Positions 44,763 through 55,779 of a DNA stretch of 64,000 bases are shown here, one piece after another. Numbering within the stretch: the stretch's first letter is position 1; every line of letters begins with the position of its first letter. The position numbers were made by a program, and so were the translations under genes. The notes beneath the pieces are model-generated. The model did not search any database, was not told the origin of the DNA, and saw nothing but the letters and a program-made list of their open reading frames with translations. Source of the DNA: Romboutsia ilealis (GTDB taxonomy: Bacteria > Bacillota > Clostridia > Peptostreptococcales > Peptostreptococcaceae); the NCBI RefSeq assembly GCF_900015215.1, contig NZ_LN555523.1, positions 2,263,243-2,327,242 of the forward strand, in the 5' to 3' direction.

Positions 44763-45348
44763 TTATAAACACTCTCCTACCCTGAATACTTAATTTATTT
44801 TCACAGAACAATCTTATACTTTCTTTTAAAATTCTATGTTCAACTTCTAAAACTCTTTTTGCAAGAGACTTTGCATCATCATCTTGTTCTACATTTACAG
44901 TTTCTTGCATTATTATTGCTCCAGTATCTGCTCCCTCATCTACAAAATGTACTGTAGCTCCAGTTACCTTTGCACCATAATCTATAACACCTTGGTGTAC
45001 CTTTTCACCGTAATACCCCTTTCCACAGAAAGAAGGTATTAACGATGGATGAATATTTATTATTTTATTTCTAAATTCATCTACAAATTTAGGAGTTATT
45101 ATTTTTAAATACCCTGCTAAAACTATTAAATCTATGTTATTTTCTTTTAATAGCTCTATTATTTTATCTTCATCAGTTTCATAAACTGCTTTAATTTTGC
45201 TTAGTCTAGCCCTTTCTAAACCATAGGCATCTTCTTTATTTGAAATAACAAGCTTTACTGTACCATTTATTGCACCTGATTTTGTTTCATCTATAATAGC
45301 TTGTAGATTTGTTCCTCCACCAGATATTAAAACTCCAATGTTTAACAT
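44755..45348 (-). CDS. purN: phosphoribosylglycinamide formyltransferase
   Basis: This 197-residue enzyme transfers a formyl group from 10-formyl-THF to GAR. It contains IGVLISGGGTNLQAIID, the formyl-transfer motif INIHPSLIPSFCGKGYYG and GATVHFVDEGADTGAII. Normal length. It overlaps purM at its start by 7 nt and purH at its end by 8 nt, so translation is coupled through the block. Confidence 0.97.
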   Translation of the reverse strand: MLNIGVLISGGGTNLQAIIDETKSGAINGTVKLVISNKEDAYGLERARLSKIKAVYETDEDKIIELLKENNIDLIVLAGYLKIITPKFVDEFRNKIINIHPSLIPSFCGKGYYGEKVHQGVIDYGAKVTGATVHFVDEGADTGAIIMQETVNVEQDDDAKSLAKRVLEVEHRILKESIRLFCENKLSIQGRRVFINE

Positions 45349-46412
45349 AAATTTACTCCATCATGTGTATCAACAACTTCACCTATTATATATGCTCTGT
45401 CTTTTAGTAAGTCATTGTATTTTTCATCTATGTTTATTTCTTCTTCTCTATTATTTATAAAGTTAACGACTTCTTCAGCTTTGTCTTTTTCAACTATCAT
45501 AACTAATCCGATTCCCATGTTAAAGCTCTTATGTAGTTCTCTTTCATCTATCGCATTGAAGCTTTCTATTAATTTGAATATAGCTGGTTTTTCCCAAGAA
45601 TTTTTATTTATATCTATTCCTAACCCTTTAGGTATAACTCTTGGTATATTTTCTATAACTCCACCACCAGTTATATGAGCTATTGATTTTATATCATATT
45701 GTTTTAATAAATCTAATACTAACTTAACATATATTTTTGTTGGAGTTAGTAAAGCTTCTCCTAAAGTCATTGCTAATTCTTCTATATATTGATCTAACTT
45801 ATAATTATATGTATCTAAAAATATTTTTCTTATAAAAGAGTATCCGTTACTATGTACCCCACTTGATGATATCCCTATTAAAACATCCCCTGCTTTAACA
45901 TTTTGACCTGAAACTATCTTCGTCTTATCTGCTATACCAACAGAAAATCCTGCTAAATCATAATCATCATCAGCATACATCCCTGGCATCTCAGCAGTTT
46001 CTCCACCTATTAACGCACATCCTGCCATTTTACATCCATCTACTATACCACCAACTATTTGATCTATATTTTCTGCAACTAATTTTCCAGTAGCTATATA
46101 ATCTAAAAAGAATAATGGTTTAGCTCCTTGACATATTAAATCATTGACACACATTGCAACTAAATCTATCCCTACTGTATCATGTTTATCCATCATTTGA
46201 GCTAATCTTAATTTAGTTCCAACTCCATCAGTAGAAGAAAGTAAAACTGGTTCTTCCATGCCTACAAATTCCTTTAGGCTATATAGTCCACTAAAGTTTC
46301 CTAAATCACCTATTACATTATTATCATAAGTAGATTTTATTTTCCCTTTTATAAGATCTACTGCTCTGTTTCCCTCGTCTATATCTACACCTGATTGTTT
46401 GTATGTTAACAT
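45342..46412 (-). CDS. purM: phosphoribosylformylglycinamidine cyclo-ligase (AIR synthase)
   Basis: This 356-residue ATP-dependent enzyme closes FGAM to AIR. Motifs: SSTDGVGTKLRLAQ, CVNDLICQGAKPLFFLDY, GGETAEMPGMY and ITGGGVIENIPRVIP. It overlaps purF at the start and purN at the end by 7 nt each. Confidence 0.97.
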   Translation of the reverse strand: MLTYKQSGVDIDEGNRAVDLIKGKIKSTYDNNVIGDLGNFSGLYSLKEFVGMEEPVLLSSTDGVGTKLRLAQMMDKHDTVGIDLVAMCVNDLICQGAKPLFFLDYIATGKLVAENIDQIVGGIVDGCKMAGCALIGGETAEMPGMYADDDYDLAGFSVGIADKTKIVSGQNVKAGDVLIGISSSGVHSNGYSFIRKIFLDTYNYKLDQYIEELAMTLGEALLTPTKIYVKLVLDLLKQYDIKSIAHITGGGVIENIPRVIPKGLGIDINKNSWEKPAIFKLIESFNAIDERELHKSFNMGIGLVMIVEKDKAEEVVNFINNREEEINIDEKYNDLLKDRAYIIGEVVDTHDGVNLC

Positions 46413-47773
46413 GAAAGTAGTTCCTCCCTATCTAATTTCTTAACTGGATAATCTCCATCAAAGCAAGCTTTACAAAAAGTAGCTTTATTTTCTGTAGCTT
46501 CTACCATTAAATCTATATCTAAGAATTTTAAAGAATCACACCCTATATATTCTCTAATATATTCTACATCATTACCTGAAGCTATTAAGTTTGAGCGGTG
46601 CGGTGTATCTATACCATAGTAGCAAGAGTACTGTACTGGAGGAGATGTTATTCTTAAGTGAATTTCACTTGCACCTGCATCTCTAAGTGATTTTACTATT
46701 AGTTTAGAAGTTGTTCCTCTAACTACAGAATCATCAACTAAAACTATAGATTTACCTTTTACTACATTTGATAATGGATTTAATTTTATCTTAACCCCTA
46801 TTTCTCTTTCTTCTTGAGTAGGTTTTATAAATGTTCTACCTACGTATCTATTTTTAACTAACCCTTCACTTAAAGGAAGTTTACTTTCATTAGAATAACC
46901 TACTGCTCCTGCCCATCCCGAATCAGGAACTGGCACTACTATATCAGCTTTTATATCCTCATCTTTAGCTAATACTTCTCCGCATTTAACTCTAAAGTCA
47001 TATGCATTTACATTATCTATAGTTGCATCATTTCTTGCAAAGTAAATATGTTCAAATATACAACTTCTCTTAACCGGTTTATAATTTTCAGAATAGAAAT
47101 AAGATTTAAGCTTACCATCTTTTGCAACTATTATTTCACCAGGTTCAACATCTCTTATTACTTCTCCACCAAGTATATCTATTGCACAATTTTCTGAAGC
47201 AAATATATACTCATCACCTTTTTTACCTAATACTAAAGGTCTAAATCCATGTGGATCTCTGACTGCTACTAACTCATCTTCTCCCATTATTACAAGAGAG
47301 TATGCTCCTTTTATATAATCCATAGTTATTTTTATACTTTCTACTATATCTCCCTTATAGTATCTAGCTAATATATATAAAATCACTTCTGTATCAGAAT
47401 TGGCTTGAAACATATATCCATCTTCTTCTAACATATCTCTTAAATAATTTGCATTTACTAGATTTCCGTTATGAGCTAGGGCTAATTCTCTTTTTCTACA
47501 TCTTCCAACAAGCGGTTGACAGTTTGCTAAATGGCTTCCTCCAGCTGTTGAATATCTAACATGCCCTATACCTATACTTCCTTTTAAGTTTGCTAACTCA
47601 CTTTCTTTAAATACATCTCCAACTAAGCCCATATCTTTTTTATAATTTATATTGTCACCATTAGATATTGCTATTCCACAACTTTCTTGTCCTCTATGTT
47701 GAATTGAATATAAAGAATAATATAATTCTTTAGCTATATCTTTATTTGAATAAATCCCTACTATACCACACAT
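46406..47773 (-). CDS. purF: amidophosphoribosyltransferase
   Basis: This 455-residue enzyme commits PRPP to purine synthesis. The N-terminal glutaminase has its nucleophile directly after Met (MCGIVGIYSN), with no propeptide visible. The PRTase part carries IVLVDDSVVRGTTSK. Cysteines in KRSCIFEHIYF, QYSCYYGIDTP and TFCKACFDGDYP correspond to the 4Fe-4S ligands of the Bacillus type, so the enzyme is probably oxygen-sensitive. It lies 11 nt behind purC. Confidence 0.97.
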   Translation of the reverse strand: MCGIVGIYSNKDIAKELYYSLYSIQHRGQESCGIAISNGDNINYKKDMGLVGDVFKESELANLKGSIGIGHVRYSTAGGSHLANCQPLVGRCRKRELALAHNGNLVNANYLRDMLEEDGYMFQANSDTEVILYILARYYKGDIVESIKITMDYIKGAYSLVIMGEDELVAVRDPHGFRPLVLGKKGDEYIFASENCAIDILGGEVIRDVEPGEIIVAKDGKLKSYFYSENYKPVKRSCIFEHIYFARNDATIDNVNAYDFRVKCGEVLAKDEDIKADIVVPVPDSGWAGAVGYSNESKLPLSEGLVKNRYVGRTFIKPTQEEREIGVKIKLNPLSNVVKGKSIVLVDDSVVRGTTSKLIVKSLRDAGASEIHLRITSPPVQYSCYYGIDTPHRSNLIASGNDVEYIREYIGCDSLKFLDIDLMVEATENKATFCKACFDGDYPVKKLDREELLSC

Positions 47774-47784
47774 AAAATGTCCTC

Positions 47785-48480
47785 CTAGTTACTCATTCTA
47801 GCAAGAACTTCTTCATAACCTTGTACTAAATCTCCAAGATCTCTTCTGAATCTGTCTTTATCTAATTTTTCATTTGTATCTACATCCCAAAGTCTGCAAG
47901 TATCAGGAGATACCTCATCCGCTAATATTATATTTCCTTTACTATCTTTCCCAAACTCTAATTTAAAGTCTACTAACTTTAAGTTCATTTTTAAGAAAAA
48001 TTCCTTCATAATTTCATTTATTTTTAAGGCTTCATTTCTTAAAAATTGTAATTCTTCTCTAGTAGCTAATTTCATTGCTACAGCATGGTCATCATTTAAC
48101 ATAGGATCTCCGTATGCATCATTTTTGTAAGATAATTCGAATATTGGTTCATCTAAAACTATACCTTCTTCTACTCCATATCTCTTGCAAAATGATCCTG
48201 CAGTTATATTTCTTACTATTACTTCAAGTGGTAGTATTTCAACTTTTTTAACTAACATTTCTCTTTCTGATATATTTTTTACGAAGTGTGTTTCGATTTG
48301 TTCCTTGTGTAACATTTCAAATATTATTGTAGAGATTTTATTATTTAAAATACCTTTTGACGATATTTGAGCTTTTTTCTCCCCATTGAATGCTGTTGCA
48401 TCATCTTTAAAATAAACTATAAACTCATTTTCATTTTCTGTAGAATATACTTGTTTTGCTTTTCCTTCATATAATAACAT
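47785..48480 (-). CDS. purC: phosphoribosylaminoimidazole-succinocarboxamide synthase
   Basis: This 231-residue SAICAR synthase joins CAIR and aspartate. Motifs: [29 protein letters not shown] (piece [13 protein letters not shown]), [22 protein letters not shown] and [14 protein letters not shown]. Compact bacterial length. It lies 6 nt behind purE. Confidence 0.97.
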   Translation of the reverse strand: MLLYEGKAKQVYSTENENEFIVYFKDDATAFNGEKKAQISSKGILNNKISTIIFEMLHKEQIETHFVKNISEREMLVKKVEILPLEVIVRNITAGSFCKRYGVEEGIVLDEPIFELSYKNDAYGDPMLNDDHAVAMKLATREELQFLRNEALKINEIMKEFFLKMNLKLVDFKLEFGKDSKGNIILADEVSPDTCRLWDVDTNEKLDKDRFRRDLGDLVQGYEEVLARMSN

Positions 48481-48486
48481 AATAAA

Positions 48487-48963
48487 TTACCCCCTTAAGT
48501 TTTTATCTGCTTCTAGAACTTTTTCTTCCATTTCTTTTCTATATAAAATTAAATCTTCTTTTACGTTTGGATATTTAATACTCATAATTTGAAGTGCCAT
48601 TAATGCTGCATTTATACCTGAATCTATTGTCACTGTTGCTACAGGTATACCTTGCGGCATTTGAACTATTGATAAAAGTGAATCTAAACCATCCATTGTA
48701 GATGATTTTATTGGTAATCCTACTACTGGTATTAATGTATGAGAAGCTATTACTCCCGGTAAATGTGCTGCCTTTCCCGCTGCTCCAATTATTACGTCTG
48801 TATCATTTTCTATTTCTGCTAAAAACGTTACTAATTGCTTTGGTGTTCTATGTGCTGATAATGCTCTTGCATCAACTTCTACACCAAATCTTTCTAGTAA
48901 CTTTATCCCCTCTTCTAATTTAGGATAATCTGACTTTGATCCCATTATTACAGCTACTTTCAT
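48487..48963 (-). CDS. purE: 5-(carboxyamino)imidazole ribonucleotide mutase
   Basis: A 158-residue class I PurE. MGSKSDYPKLEEG, the SAHRTPKQ loop and GAAGKAAHLPGVIASHT are present. The SAHRTP form normally goes with PurK, which makes N5-CAIR, but no purK lies in this operon or window. It may be elsewhere, or this PurE may work on CO2 and AIR directly. It heads the purE-C-F-M-N-H-D unit behind a PurBox-like pair. TGGAGGAGTAAAC precedes the ATG. Confidence 0.95.
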   Translation of the reverse strand: MKVAVIMGSKSDYPKLEEGIKLLERFGVEVDARALSAHRTPKQLVTFLAEIENDTDVIIGAAGKAAHLPGVIASHTLIPVVGLPIKSSTMDGLDSLLSIVQMPQGIPVATVTIDSGINAALMALQIMSIKYPNVKEDLILYRKEMEEKVLEADKNLRG

Positions 48964-49073
48964 GTTTACTCCTCCATAAATATAATATGTTATTCATTTT
49001 AGTTAAACCTTTTTTGAACATTATTAATTATTAGTATTATAATATTCCTTTTATTCCGTAATATTATATTTTT

Positions 49074-49150
49074 ATTTTATTATATATTTCATTTATTATC
49101 AAGTATTTTACGAACTTTATTATAATAACTTTATTAATTATTCGTAAAAT
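49074..49150 (-). promoter_or_regulatory. purE promoter region with PurBox-like inverted pair
   Basis: ATTTTACGAA (49105-49114) and TTCGTAAAAT (49141-49150) form a perfect 10-bp inverted repeat 26 bp apart. The half-sites resemble the Bacillus PurR PurBox (CGAAC core). On the minus strand the inner arm ends 2 bp before a weak -35 (TTGATA, 49097-49102). A -10 TAAAAT follows at 16 bp. The leader of about 110 nt has no purine riboswitch. Confidence 0.6.
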
Positions 49151-49170
49151 CAGTTATTTCTTTAAATTAA

Positions 49171-49203
49171 AAAGCCTAGCACTTTTATAGTGCTAGGCTA
49201 GTT
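49171..49203 (-). terminator. terminator of the nucleobase permease gene
   Basis: Stem AGCCTAGCAC / GTGCTAGGCT with a 7-nt loop and A-rich/T-rich flanks directly behind the permease stop. Confidence 0.85.
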
Positions 49204-49205
49204 TA

Positions 49206-50537
49206 TTATTTTAAAAATACAAATTTCAATATAAATAATATAGAAAGTAATATTAATGATAAGTTTACTTCATTCTTCTTGTTAGTAGCTAATTTTAAAA
49301 CTGTGAAAGATATTATACCAAATATTATTCCATCAGCTATACTATAAGCAAGTGTCATCATCGCAAATGTTAAGAATGCCGGTATTGCATTTGTAAAATC
49401 GTTAAAATCTATCTTTGTAAGCGAACTCGCCATCATAACCCCTACTAATATAAGAACTGGCGCTGTTGCTTGCGTTGGTATTGATGTAAATATTGGTGCA
49501 AAGAATAATGCAAGTAAGAACATTAATCCTGTTGTTATTGATGTTAATCCTGTTCTTCCACCTTCACCTATTCCTGATGCACTTTCAACATATGCTGTTA
49601 CAGTAGATGTTCCAAGTAAAGCTCCTACTGTCGTTCCTATAGCATCTGCAAATAATGCTTGTTTAGCCTTTGGAAGTTTTCCATTTTCATCTAACATATT
49701 TCCTTTTGAAGCAACTCCTACTAAACATCCTACTGTATCAAATAAGTCAACAAATAAGAATGTGAATATAACTACAACCATATCAAAACTAAATATTTGG
49801 TTCATAGGTACTGAGAAAGCTTGCATAAATATCGGTTTTATTGATGGGGCAGCCGATACCACTGCATTTGGTATTTGAACAAGACCTGCTACCATACCTA
49901 TTACAGATACAACTATCATAGCTAAAAGGAATGCCCCTTTAATATTTTTAGCTAATAGTATACCAGCCAATATTAAACCAAATAAAGTTAATAATACTAA
50001 TGGATCTGTTAAATTTCCTAATTGAAGTATTGTAGCTCCATTAACTACTATACCTGCATTAGCTAATCCTATAAATGCTATAAATAATCCTATTCCAGCT
50101 GTAACCGCATGTTTTAATACAGGTGGTATACAGTCTATTATTTTTTCTCTAACATTTGTTATTGTAAGTAATATAAATATAATTCCTTCTATTAATACTG
50201 CACATAAAGCAAATTGCCAACTATATCCCATTCCTAAAACTACTGTGTATGCAAAAAATGCATTAAGTCCCATACCTGGAGCAAGTGCTATTGGATAATT
50301 TGCTAAAAGTCCCATTGTACAACTTCCTATAAATGCTGCTATTGCTGTTGCAGCAAATACTGCTCCCTTATCCATACCTGTTTCTGAAAGTACATTAGCA
50401 TTTACAACTAGTATATATGCCATTGTCATAAAAGTTGTTATTCCTGCTATTACTTCTGTTTTTACGTTCGTATTATTTTCTGATAATTTAAAAGTCTTAT
50501 CTAACCATCCTCTATTGGTCGTTTGAGTAGTTTGCAT
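49206..50537 (-). CDS. AzgA/PbuG-type purine nucleobase permease
   Basis: A 443-residue integral membrane protein of the NCS2 AzgA/PbuG branch, with about 12-14 hydrophobic segments. Signatures: TEVIAGITTFMTMAYILVVN, APGMGLNAFFAYTVV, GIGLFIAFIGLANAGIV, DLFDTVGCLVGVA and VTAYVESASGIGEGGRTGLT. It most likely imports hypoxanthine, guanine or adenine by proton symport. It lies behind a PurBox-like control region that is nearly copied in front of the BMP lipoprotein gene, so it should rise when purines are scarce. It has its own terminator. Confidence 0.92.
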   Translation of the reverse strand: MQTTQTTNRGWLDKTFKLSENNTNVKTEVIAGITTFMTMAYILVVNANVLSETGMDKGAVFAATAIAAFIGSCTMGLLANYPIALAPGMGLNAFFAYTVVLGMGYSWQFALCAVLIEGIIFILLTITNVREKIIDCIPPVLKHAVTAGIGLFIAFIGLANAGIVVNGATILQLGNLTDPLVLLTLFGLILAGILLAKNIKGAFLLAMIVVSVIGMVAGLVQIPNAVVSAAPSIKPIFMQAFSVPMNQIFSFDMVVVIFTFLFVDLFDTVGCLVGVASKGNMLDENGKLPKAKQALFADAIGTTVGALLGTSTVTAYVESASGIGEGGRTGLTSITTGLMFLLALFFAPIFTSIPTQATAPVLILVGVMMASSLTKIDFNDFTNAIPAFLTFAMMTLAYSIADGIIFGIISFTVLKLATNKKNEVNLSLILLSILFILKFVFLK

Positions 50538-50608
50538 ATTCGTCCTCCAATTTATTTTTTCTATTTTAATTAAATTAAGTTCTAAACTAAATTAACTTTA
50601 CATTAATA

Positions 50609-50751
50609 ATTCTATTATAATGTACATATAATTGCAATAGTTTTTTCGGTATATTTTTAATTATAAATGAATTAAAGTTCGTATTTATAGCTGTAAATAG
50701 CTTTTCTGAGTTAAGTTTAAAAATATATTTCATTAAAAATACGAATTTAAT
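50609..50751 (-). promoter_or_regulatory. permease promoter with PurBox-like paired sites
   Basis: On the minus strand TTGCAA (50632-50637) and TAGAAT (50609-50614) are 17 bp apart. Exactly 30 bp upstream of the -35 stands TACGAACTTTAATTCA (50668-50683). A second, inverted half-site TTCGTA stands at 50739-50744, within AAATTCGTATTT. The layout is identical in spacing to that before the BMP lipoprotein gene. Confidence 0.65.
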
Positions 50752-50862
50752 TAATTTTTAAACTTATAAACAATATAAATATAATAATTCCTTAAAATCT
50801 AAAATTATATATTCTATTCTTCATAAGTATTAAATTATCTATCAATTAAAATTAATAAAAAA

Positions 50863-50935
50863 TTCGCTTCGCTCATGTCGCCAACGACTTCGTCCGTTGC
50901 TCAAAATCTTTTTTACGCTCAAAACCAATTTATTG
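50863..50935. other. GC-richer patch in AT-rich spacer, possible small repeat
   Basis: A stretch of about 70 nt (starting TTCGCTTCGCTCATGTCGCC) stands out from its AT-rich surroundings and forms a short hairpin (CAACGACTTCGTCCGTTG). The pieces TCGCCAACG and TCCGTTGCTCAAA also occur in the leaders of both 16S genes (about 3684-3742 and 26627-26677). No gene is seen. The rest of the 50752-50995 spacer is featureless. Confidence 0.4.
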
Positions 50936-50995
50936 ATATTACTTACATTCAGAATTTATCTACATTTTTTATGTATTATAATATCCTTAAGCGTA

Positions 50996-51030
50996 AAAAA
51001 ACTCTAATAATTTTTCAATTATTAGAGTCT
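50996..51030 (-). terminator. terminator of the BMP lipoprotein gene
   Basis: Stem ACTCTAATAATT / AATTATTAGAGT with a 4-nt loop, followed on the minus strand by seven T, 10 nt behind the stop. Confidence 0.88.
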
Positions 51031-51039
51031 TTATCTTCA

Positions 51040-52062
51040 TTATTTAAAAGCTTTTAATTCAGCTTCAGTAGCTGGAACTTTTATTTCTCCGCTCTTAACT
51101 TTTTCTATCATAGAATTAACATAATCTATTATATCTTGTGGAACTAAATTCTTTGTACTTTCTGGTATACCAACACCATCTTCTTTAAGTCCATAAACTT
51201 TTTCTTGCCCACTTATTAACTTACCTTCTACAAATTCTTTTACTGTGTCATATACACCTACGTTAACTTTTTTTAATGCTGATGTTAATACATTATTTGG
51301 TGCTAAATCACTTTGATCTCTATCTACTCCTATAGCATATTTATTTTGTTCCTTAGCAGACTCTATCGAACCTAATCCAGTTCCTCCAGCTGCAGCAAGT
51401 ATTATATCTGATCCATTTCCGTACATTTGATTAGCTATAGATTTTCCTTTAGCTGCATCTGAGAATGTTCCTGCATACTGTACATTAACAGTTGCTTTTT
51501 CATTAGCTTCTTTTACACCAGCTTTATATCCATATTCAAATTTAGATACAACAGGAGTTTGGATACCTCCTATAAATCCTACATTATTAGCCTTTGTCAT
51601 TTTACCAGCTACAAGTCCAGTTAAATAAGCTGCTTCATTTTCTCTAAATAATATAGGTGTTACATTTTCAGGTATAGTATCATATGTTTCATCAATTAAT
51701 ACAAATTGCTTATCTGGATAGTTTTCTGCTTGTTTTTGTATATCTTCCTTCATAGTGTATCCTACACCTATTACCATGTCTACGTCTTCATCTAATAAAC
51801 TTTCCATATTTTGAAGATATTCTGACGCTTGTTTAGATTCTATTACCTTTACTTCTATTCCAAAATCTTTTTCTGCTTGTTGCAGCCCTTCCCATGCACT
51901 TTGATTAAATGACTCATCATTTATACCACCGATATCAGCTACCATACCAATCTTTAAAGTTTTATCTGCATTTTCTTTTGTTTCACCATTACCACATCCA
52001 ACTAACATAGATGCTGACATTATTACTGCTGTACTTAATGCTGCTAATTTTTTAAATTTCAT
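51040..52062 (-). CDS. BMP-family substrate-binding lipoprotein, probably for nucleosides
   Basis: A 340-residue periplasmic-binding-type protein. The signal peptide ends in the lipobox MLVGC, so Cys23 should be lipidated. The BMP family pattern follows: IGMVADIGGINDESFNQSAW, VIGVGYTMKEDI, GFIGGIQTPVVSKFEYGYKAG and LAAAGGTGLGSIESAKE. Relatives (PnrA, Med, BmpA/RnsB) bind purine nucleosides for ABC importers. The ABC permease and ATPase genes are not next to it here. The PurBox-like promoter shared with the nucleobase permease supports a nucleoside substrate. Confidence 0.9.
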   Translation of the reverse strand: MKFKKLAALSTAVIMSASMLVGCGNGETKENADKTLKIGMVADIGGINDESFNQSAWEGLQQAEKDFGIEVKVIESKQASEYLQNMESLLDEDVDMVIGVGYTMKEDIQKQAENYPDKQFVLIDETYDTIPENVTPILFRENEAAYLTGLVAGKMTKANNVGFIGGIQTPVVSKFEYGYKAGVKEANEKATVNVQYAGTFSDAAKGKSIANQMYGNGSDIILAAAGGTGLGSIESAKEQNKYAIGVDRDQSDLAPNNVLTSALKKVNVGVYDTVKEFVEGKLISGQEKVYGLKEDGVGIPESTKNLVPQDIIDYVNSMIEKVKSGEIKVPATEAELKAFK

Positions 52063-52226
52063 AATTTTCCTCCTAATACCTTTTAATATACTATAGGTTG
52101 TATAATATTTCTATTTTATATTCCTAATGATTTTTATTTTTACTAAATTAATATTTTAATAATATTAATTTAAAAACTTATTTTTTAACCTAATAAAGCT
52201 TCTTCATTTATTAACTTTATATTCAT

Positions 52227-52367
52227 ATTATAGTTGATATTACATATTTTTGCAATAGTTTTCATGTATATTTCATTACTTTTTTTGAATTAAAGTTCGT
52301 AATTTACGTTATAAATCAATTTATTTTAGAATTTTTATTCATATATCTTTTTAAAATACGAATTTTT
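52227..52367 (-). promoter_or_regulatory. BMP lipoprotein promoter with PurBox-like paired sites
   Basis: On the minus strand TTGCAA (52250-52255), 17 bp, TATAAT (52227-52232). Thirty bp upstream of the -35 stands TACGAACTTTAATTCA (52286-52301), identical over 16 bp to the permease site. The inverted partner TTCGTA is at 52357-52362, 61 bp further up start-to-start, as in the permease region. The leader to the ATG is about 155 nt with nothing else recognised, and 52368-52529 is AT-rich spacer. Confidence 0.7.
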
Positions 52368-52529
52368 ATTCATAAATAATATAAACTCAATAATCTATTT
52401 ATTAAATCCTAAAACTTTGATATTCTATCATTACCAACCTTAAAAGTTGGATTTGTTATATCGTATTTTTACTCATTATTACTGTAGTACTTAATACTGA
52501 TATTTTTTATATTTTCCCAATAATTAAAT

Positions 52530-52559
52530 AAAAATAAAAGGCAAATGCCTTTTATTTTT
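52530..52559 (-). terminator. terminator of guaA
   Basis: Stem AAAATAAAAGGCA / TGCCTTTTATTTT with a tiny loop directly behind the guaA stop, with A/T flanks in both directions. Confidence 0.85.
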
Positions 52560-52565
52560 ATTTAA

Positions 52566-54098
52566 TTACTCCCATTCTATTGTTCCTGGTGGTTTAGAAG
52601 TTATATCGTAAACTACTCTGTTCGCTCCATCAACTTCATTTACTATTCTATTTGATATCTTTTCTAATACATCATATGGCATTTTGTACCAATCAGAAGT
52701 CATTCCGTCAGAAGATGTAACAGCTCTTATACCTACTAAATAAGCGTATGTTCTTTCATCTCCCATAACTCCAACTGTTTTTACATCTGGAAGTGTAGCA
52801 AATGCTTGCCATATTTCCTTATATAAACCATGTTCTTTTAATATATCCATGTATATAGCATCTGCTTCTCTTAAGATATCACATTTTTCTTTAGTTACTT
52901 CACCTATAACTCTTATTCCAAGTCCTGGCCCTGGGAATGGATGTCTAAATATTAAATCTTCATCTATTCCTAATTCTAATCCTATTTTTCTTACTTCGTC
53001 CTTAAATAATTCTCTTAAAGGTTCAACTATTTGGAATTCTATATCTTCAGGTATTCCACCAACATTATGATGAGATTTTATAGTTGCAGCTTCTCCATGT
53101 CCACTTTCAACTACATCTGGGTATATAGTTCCTTGAACTAAGAAATCCATTTTTCCAAGTTTATTTGATTCTTCTTCAAATACTCTTATGAATTCTTCAC
53201 CTATTATTTTTCTCTTAGCTTCAGGTTCTGTTACTCCTTTTAATTTACCTAAGAATCTATCTTCACAGTTGACTCTTATTAAGTTCATATCAAACTTATC
53301 CCTGAATATTCTTTCTACATCGTTACCTTCATTTTTTCTAAGTAAGCCATGGTCCACAAATACACAAGTTAAGTTGTCACCTATAGCTTTATGAACAAGT
53401 ACTGCCGCTACTGATGAATCTACTCCACCACTTAAAGCACAAAGTACTTTTTTATCTCCGATTATCTCTTTTAATTCTTTTATTTTATCAGTTATAAAGG
53501 AATCTGTAGTCCAATCTCCAATCACTTCACAAACATTGTATAAGAAGTTTCTAAGTACCTTATCTCCGTCTTGACAATGTTCAACTTCTGGATGGAATTG
53601 TACTCCATATAATTTCTTTTCTGTATTCTCCATTGCTGCTACAGGACAATCTTTAGTTTGTGCTATCGATTTAAATCCTTCTGGAAGTCTATCTATTAAA
53701 TCTGTATGACTCATCCATACTATATTTGTAGATATCCCTTCAAATATAGCAGATTCATTATATGTTATTTCAGTCTTTCCATATTCCTTTTCAGCATTTG
53801 TTCCTTTTCTTACATTTCCACCAAGTATATGAGACATTACTTGTATTCCATAGCATATACCAAGTATAGGAACTCCTATTTCAAATATTTCTTTAGCAAT
53901 TTTAGGTGAATCTTCTAAATAAGCACTATTGGGTCCACCAGTGAATATTATTCCCTTTGGATTCATAGCTTTTATTTTTTCTATATCTGTAGTATAAGGT
54001 ATTATTTCACAATATACGTTATTCTCTCTTACTCTTCTTGCGATTAATTGATTATATTGACCCCCAAAGTCAACTACTAATACTAATTCATGCTTCAT
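52566..54098 (-). CDS. guaA: GMP synthase (glutamine-hydrolysing)
   Basis: This 510-residue enzyme aminates XMP to GMP. The N-terminal class I glutaminase has its nucleophile in [17 protein letters not shown] and QFHPEVEH. The ATP-pyrophosphatase has the PP-loop [13 protein letters not shown]. The C-terminal part carries [16 protein letters not shown] and ends with the family tail [10 protein letters not shown]. It starts 3 nt behind guaB and so shares the guanine riboswitch. Confidence 0.97.
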   Translation of the reverse strand: MKHELVLVVDFGGQYNQLIARRVRENNVYCEIIPYTTDIEKIKAMNPKGIIFTGGPNSAYLEDSPKIAKEIFEIGVPILGICYGIQVMSHILGGNVRKGTNAEKEYGKTEITYNESAIFEGISTNIVWMSHTDLIDRLPEGFKSIAQTKDCPVAAMENTEKKLYGVQFHPEVEHCQDGDKVLRNFLYNVCEVIGDWTTDSFITDKIKELKEIIGDKKVLCALSGGVDSSVAAVLVHKAIGDNLTCVFVDHGLLRKNEGNDVERIFRDKFDMNLIRVNCEDRFLGKLKGVTEPEAKRKIIGEEFIRVFEEESNKLGKMDFLVQGTIYPDVVESGHGEAATIKSHHNVGGIPEDIEFQIVEPLRELFKDEVRKIGLELGIDEDLIFRHPFPGPGLGIRVIGEVTKEKCDILREADAIYMDILKEHGLYKEIWQAFATLPDVKTVGVMGDERTYAYLVGIRAVTSSDGMTSDWYKMPYDVLEKISNRIVNEVDGANRVVYDITSKPPGTIEWE

Positions 54099-54101
54099 AT
54101 A

Positions 54102-55583
<1,482 letters not shown>

Positions 55584-55640
55584 CTATTTTTCGAATATAT
55601 ATCTAATTTTAGATCATTTCATTCGGTTTAAAATAATTAT

Positions 55641-55698
55641 AAAAAAACCTGTATAATAATTCCATTTTTAAAAAGTGAAATTACTATACAGGTTTTCT
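55641..55698 (-). terminator. guanine-riboswitch-controlled terminator
   Basis: Long stem AAAACCTGTATAGTAATTTC paired with GGAATTATTATACAGGTTTT, followed on the minus strand by TTTTTTTAT. It lies between the riboswitch core and guaB. The 3' P1 strand region overlaps AATTTCAC, as expected for a switch. Confidence 0.88.
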
Positions 55699-55779
55699 AA
55701 GCATTTTAGTTATAGCTAATATACAGGGATATTTATCAGCCTATATATTTACTTGATTAATGCTTATTTATAATAATTT

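Noticed and set aside
48964-49104. A purine riboswitch in the purE leader
   Set aside because: I looked for the aptamer landmarks (TATA...CCGTAAA...GACTATG) and did not find them. Only PurBox-like sites and a weak hairpin are present.
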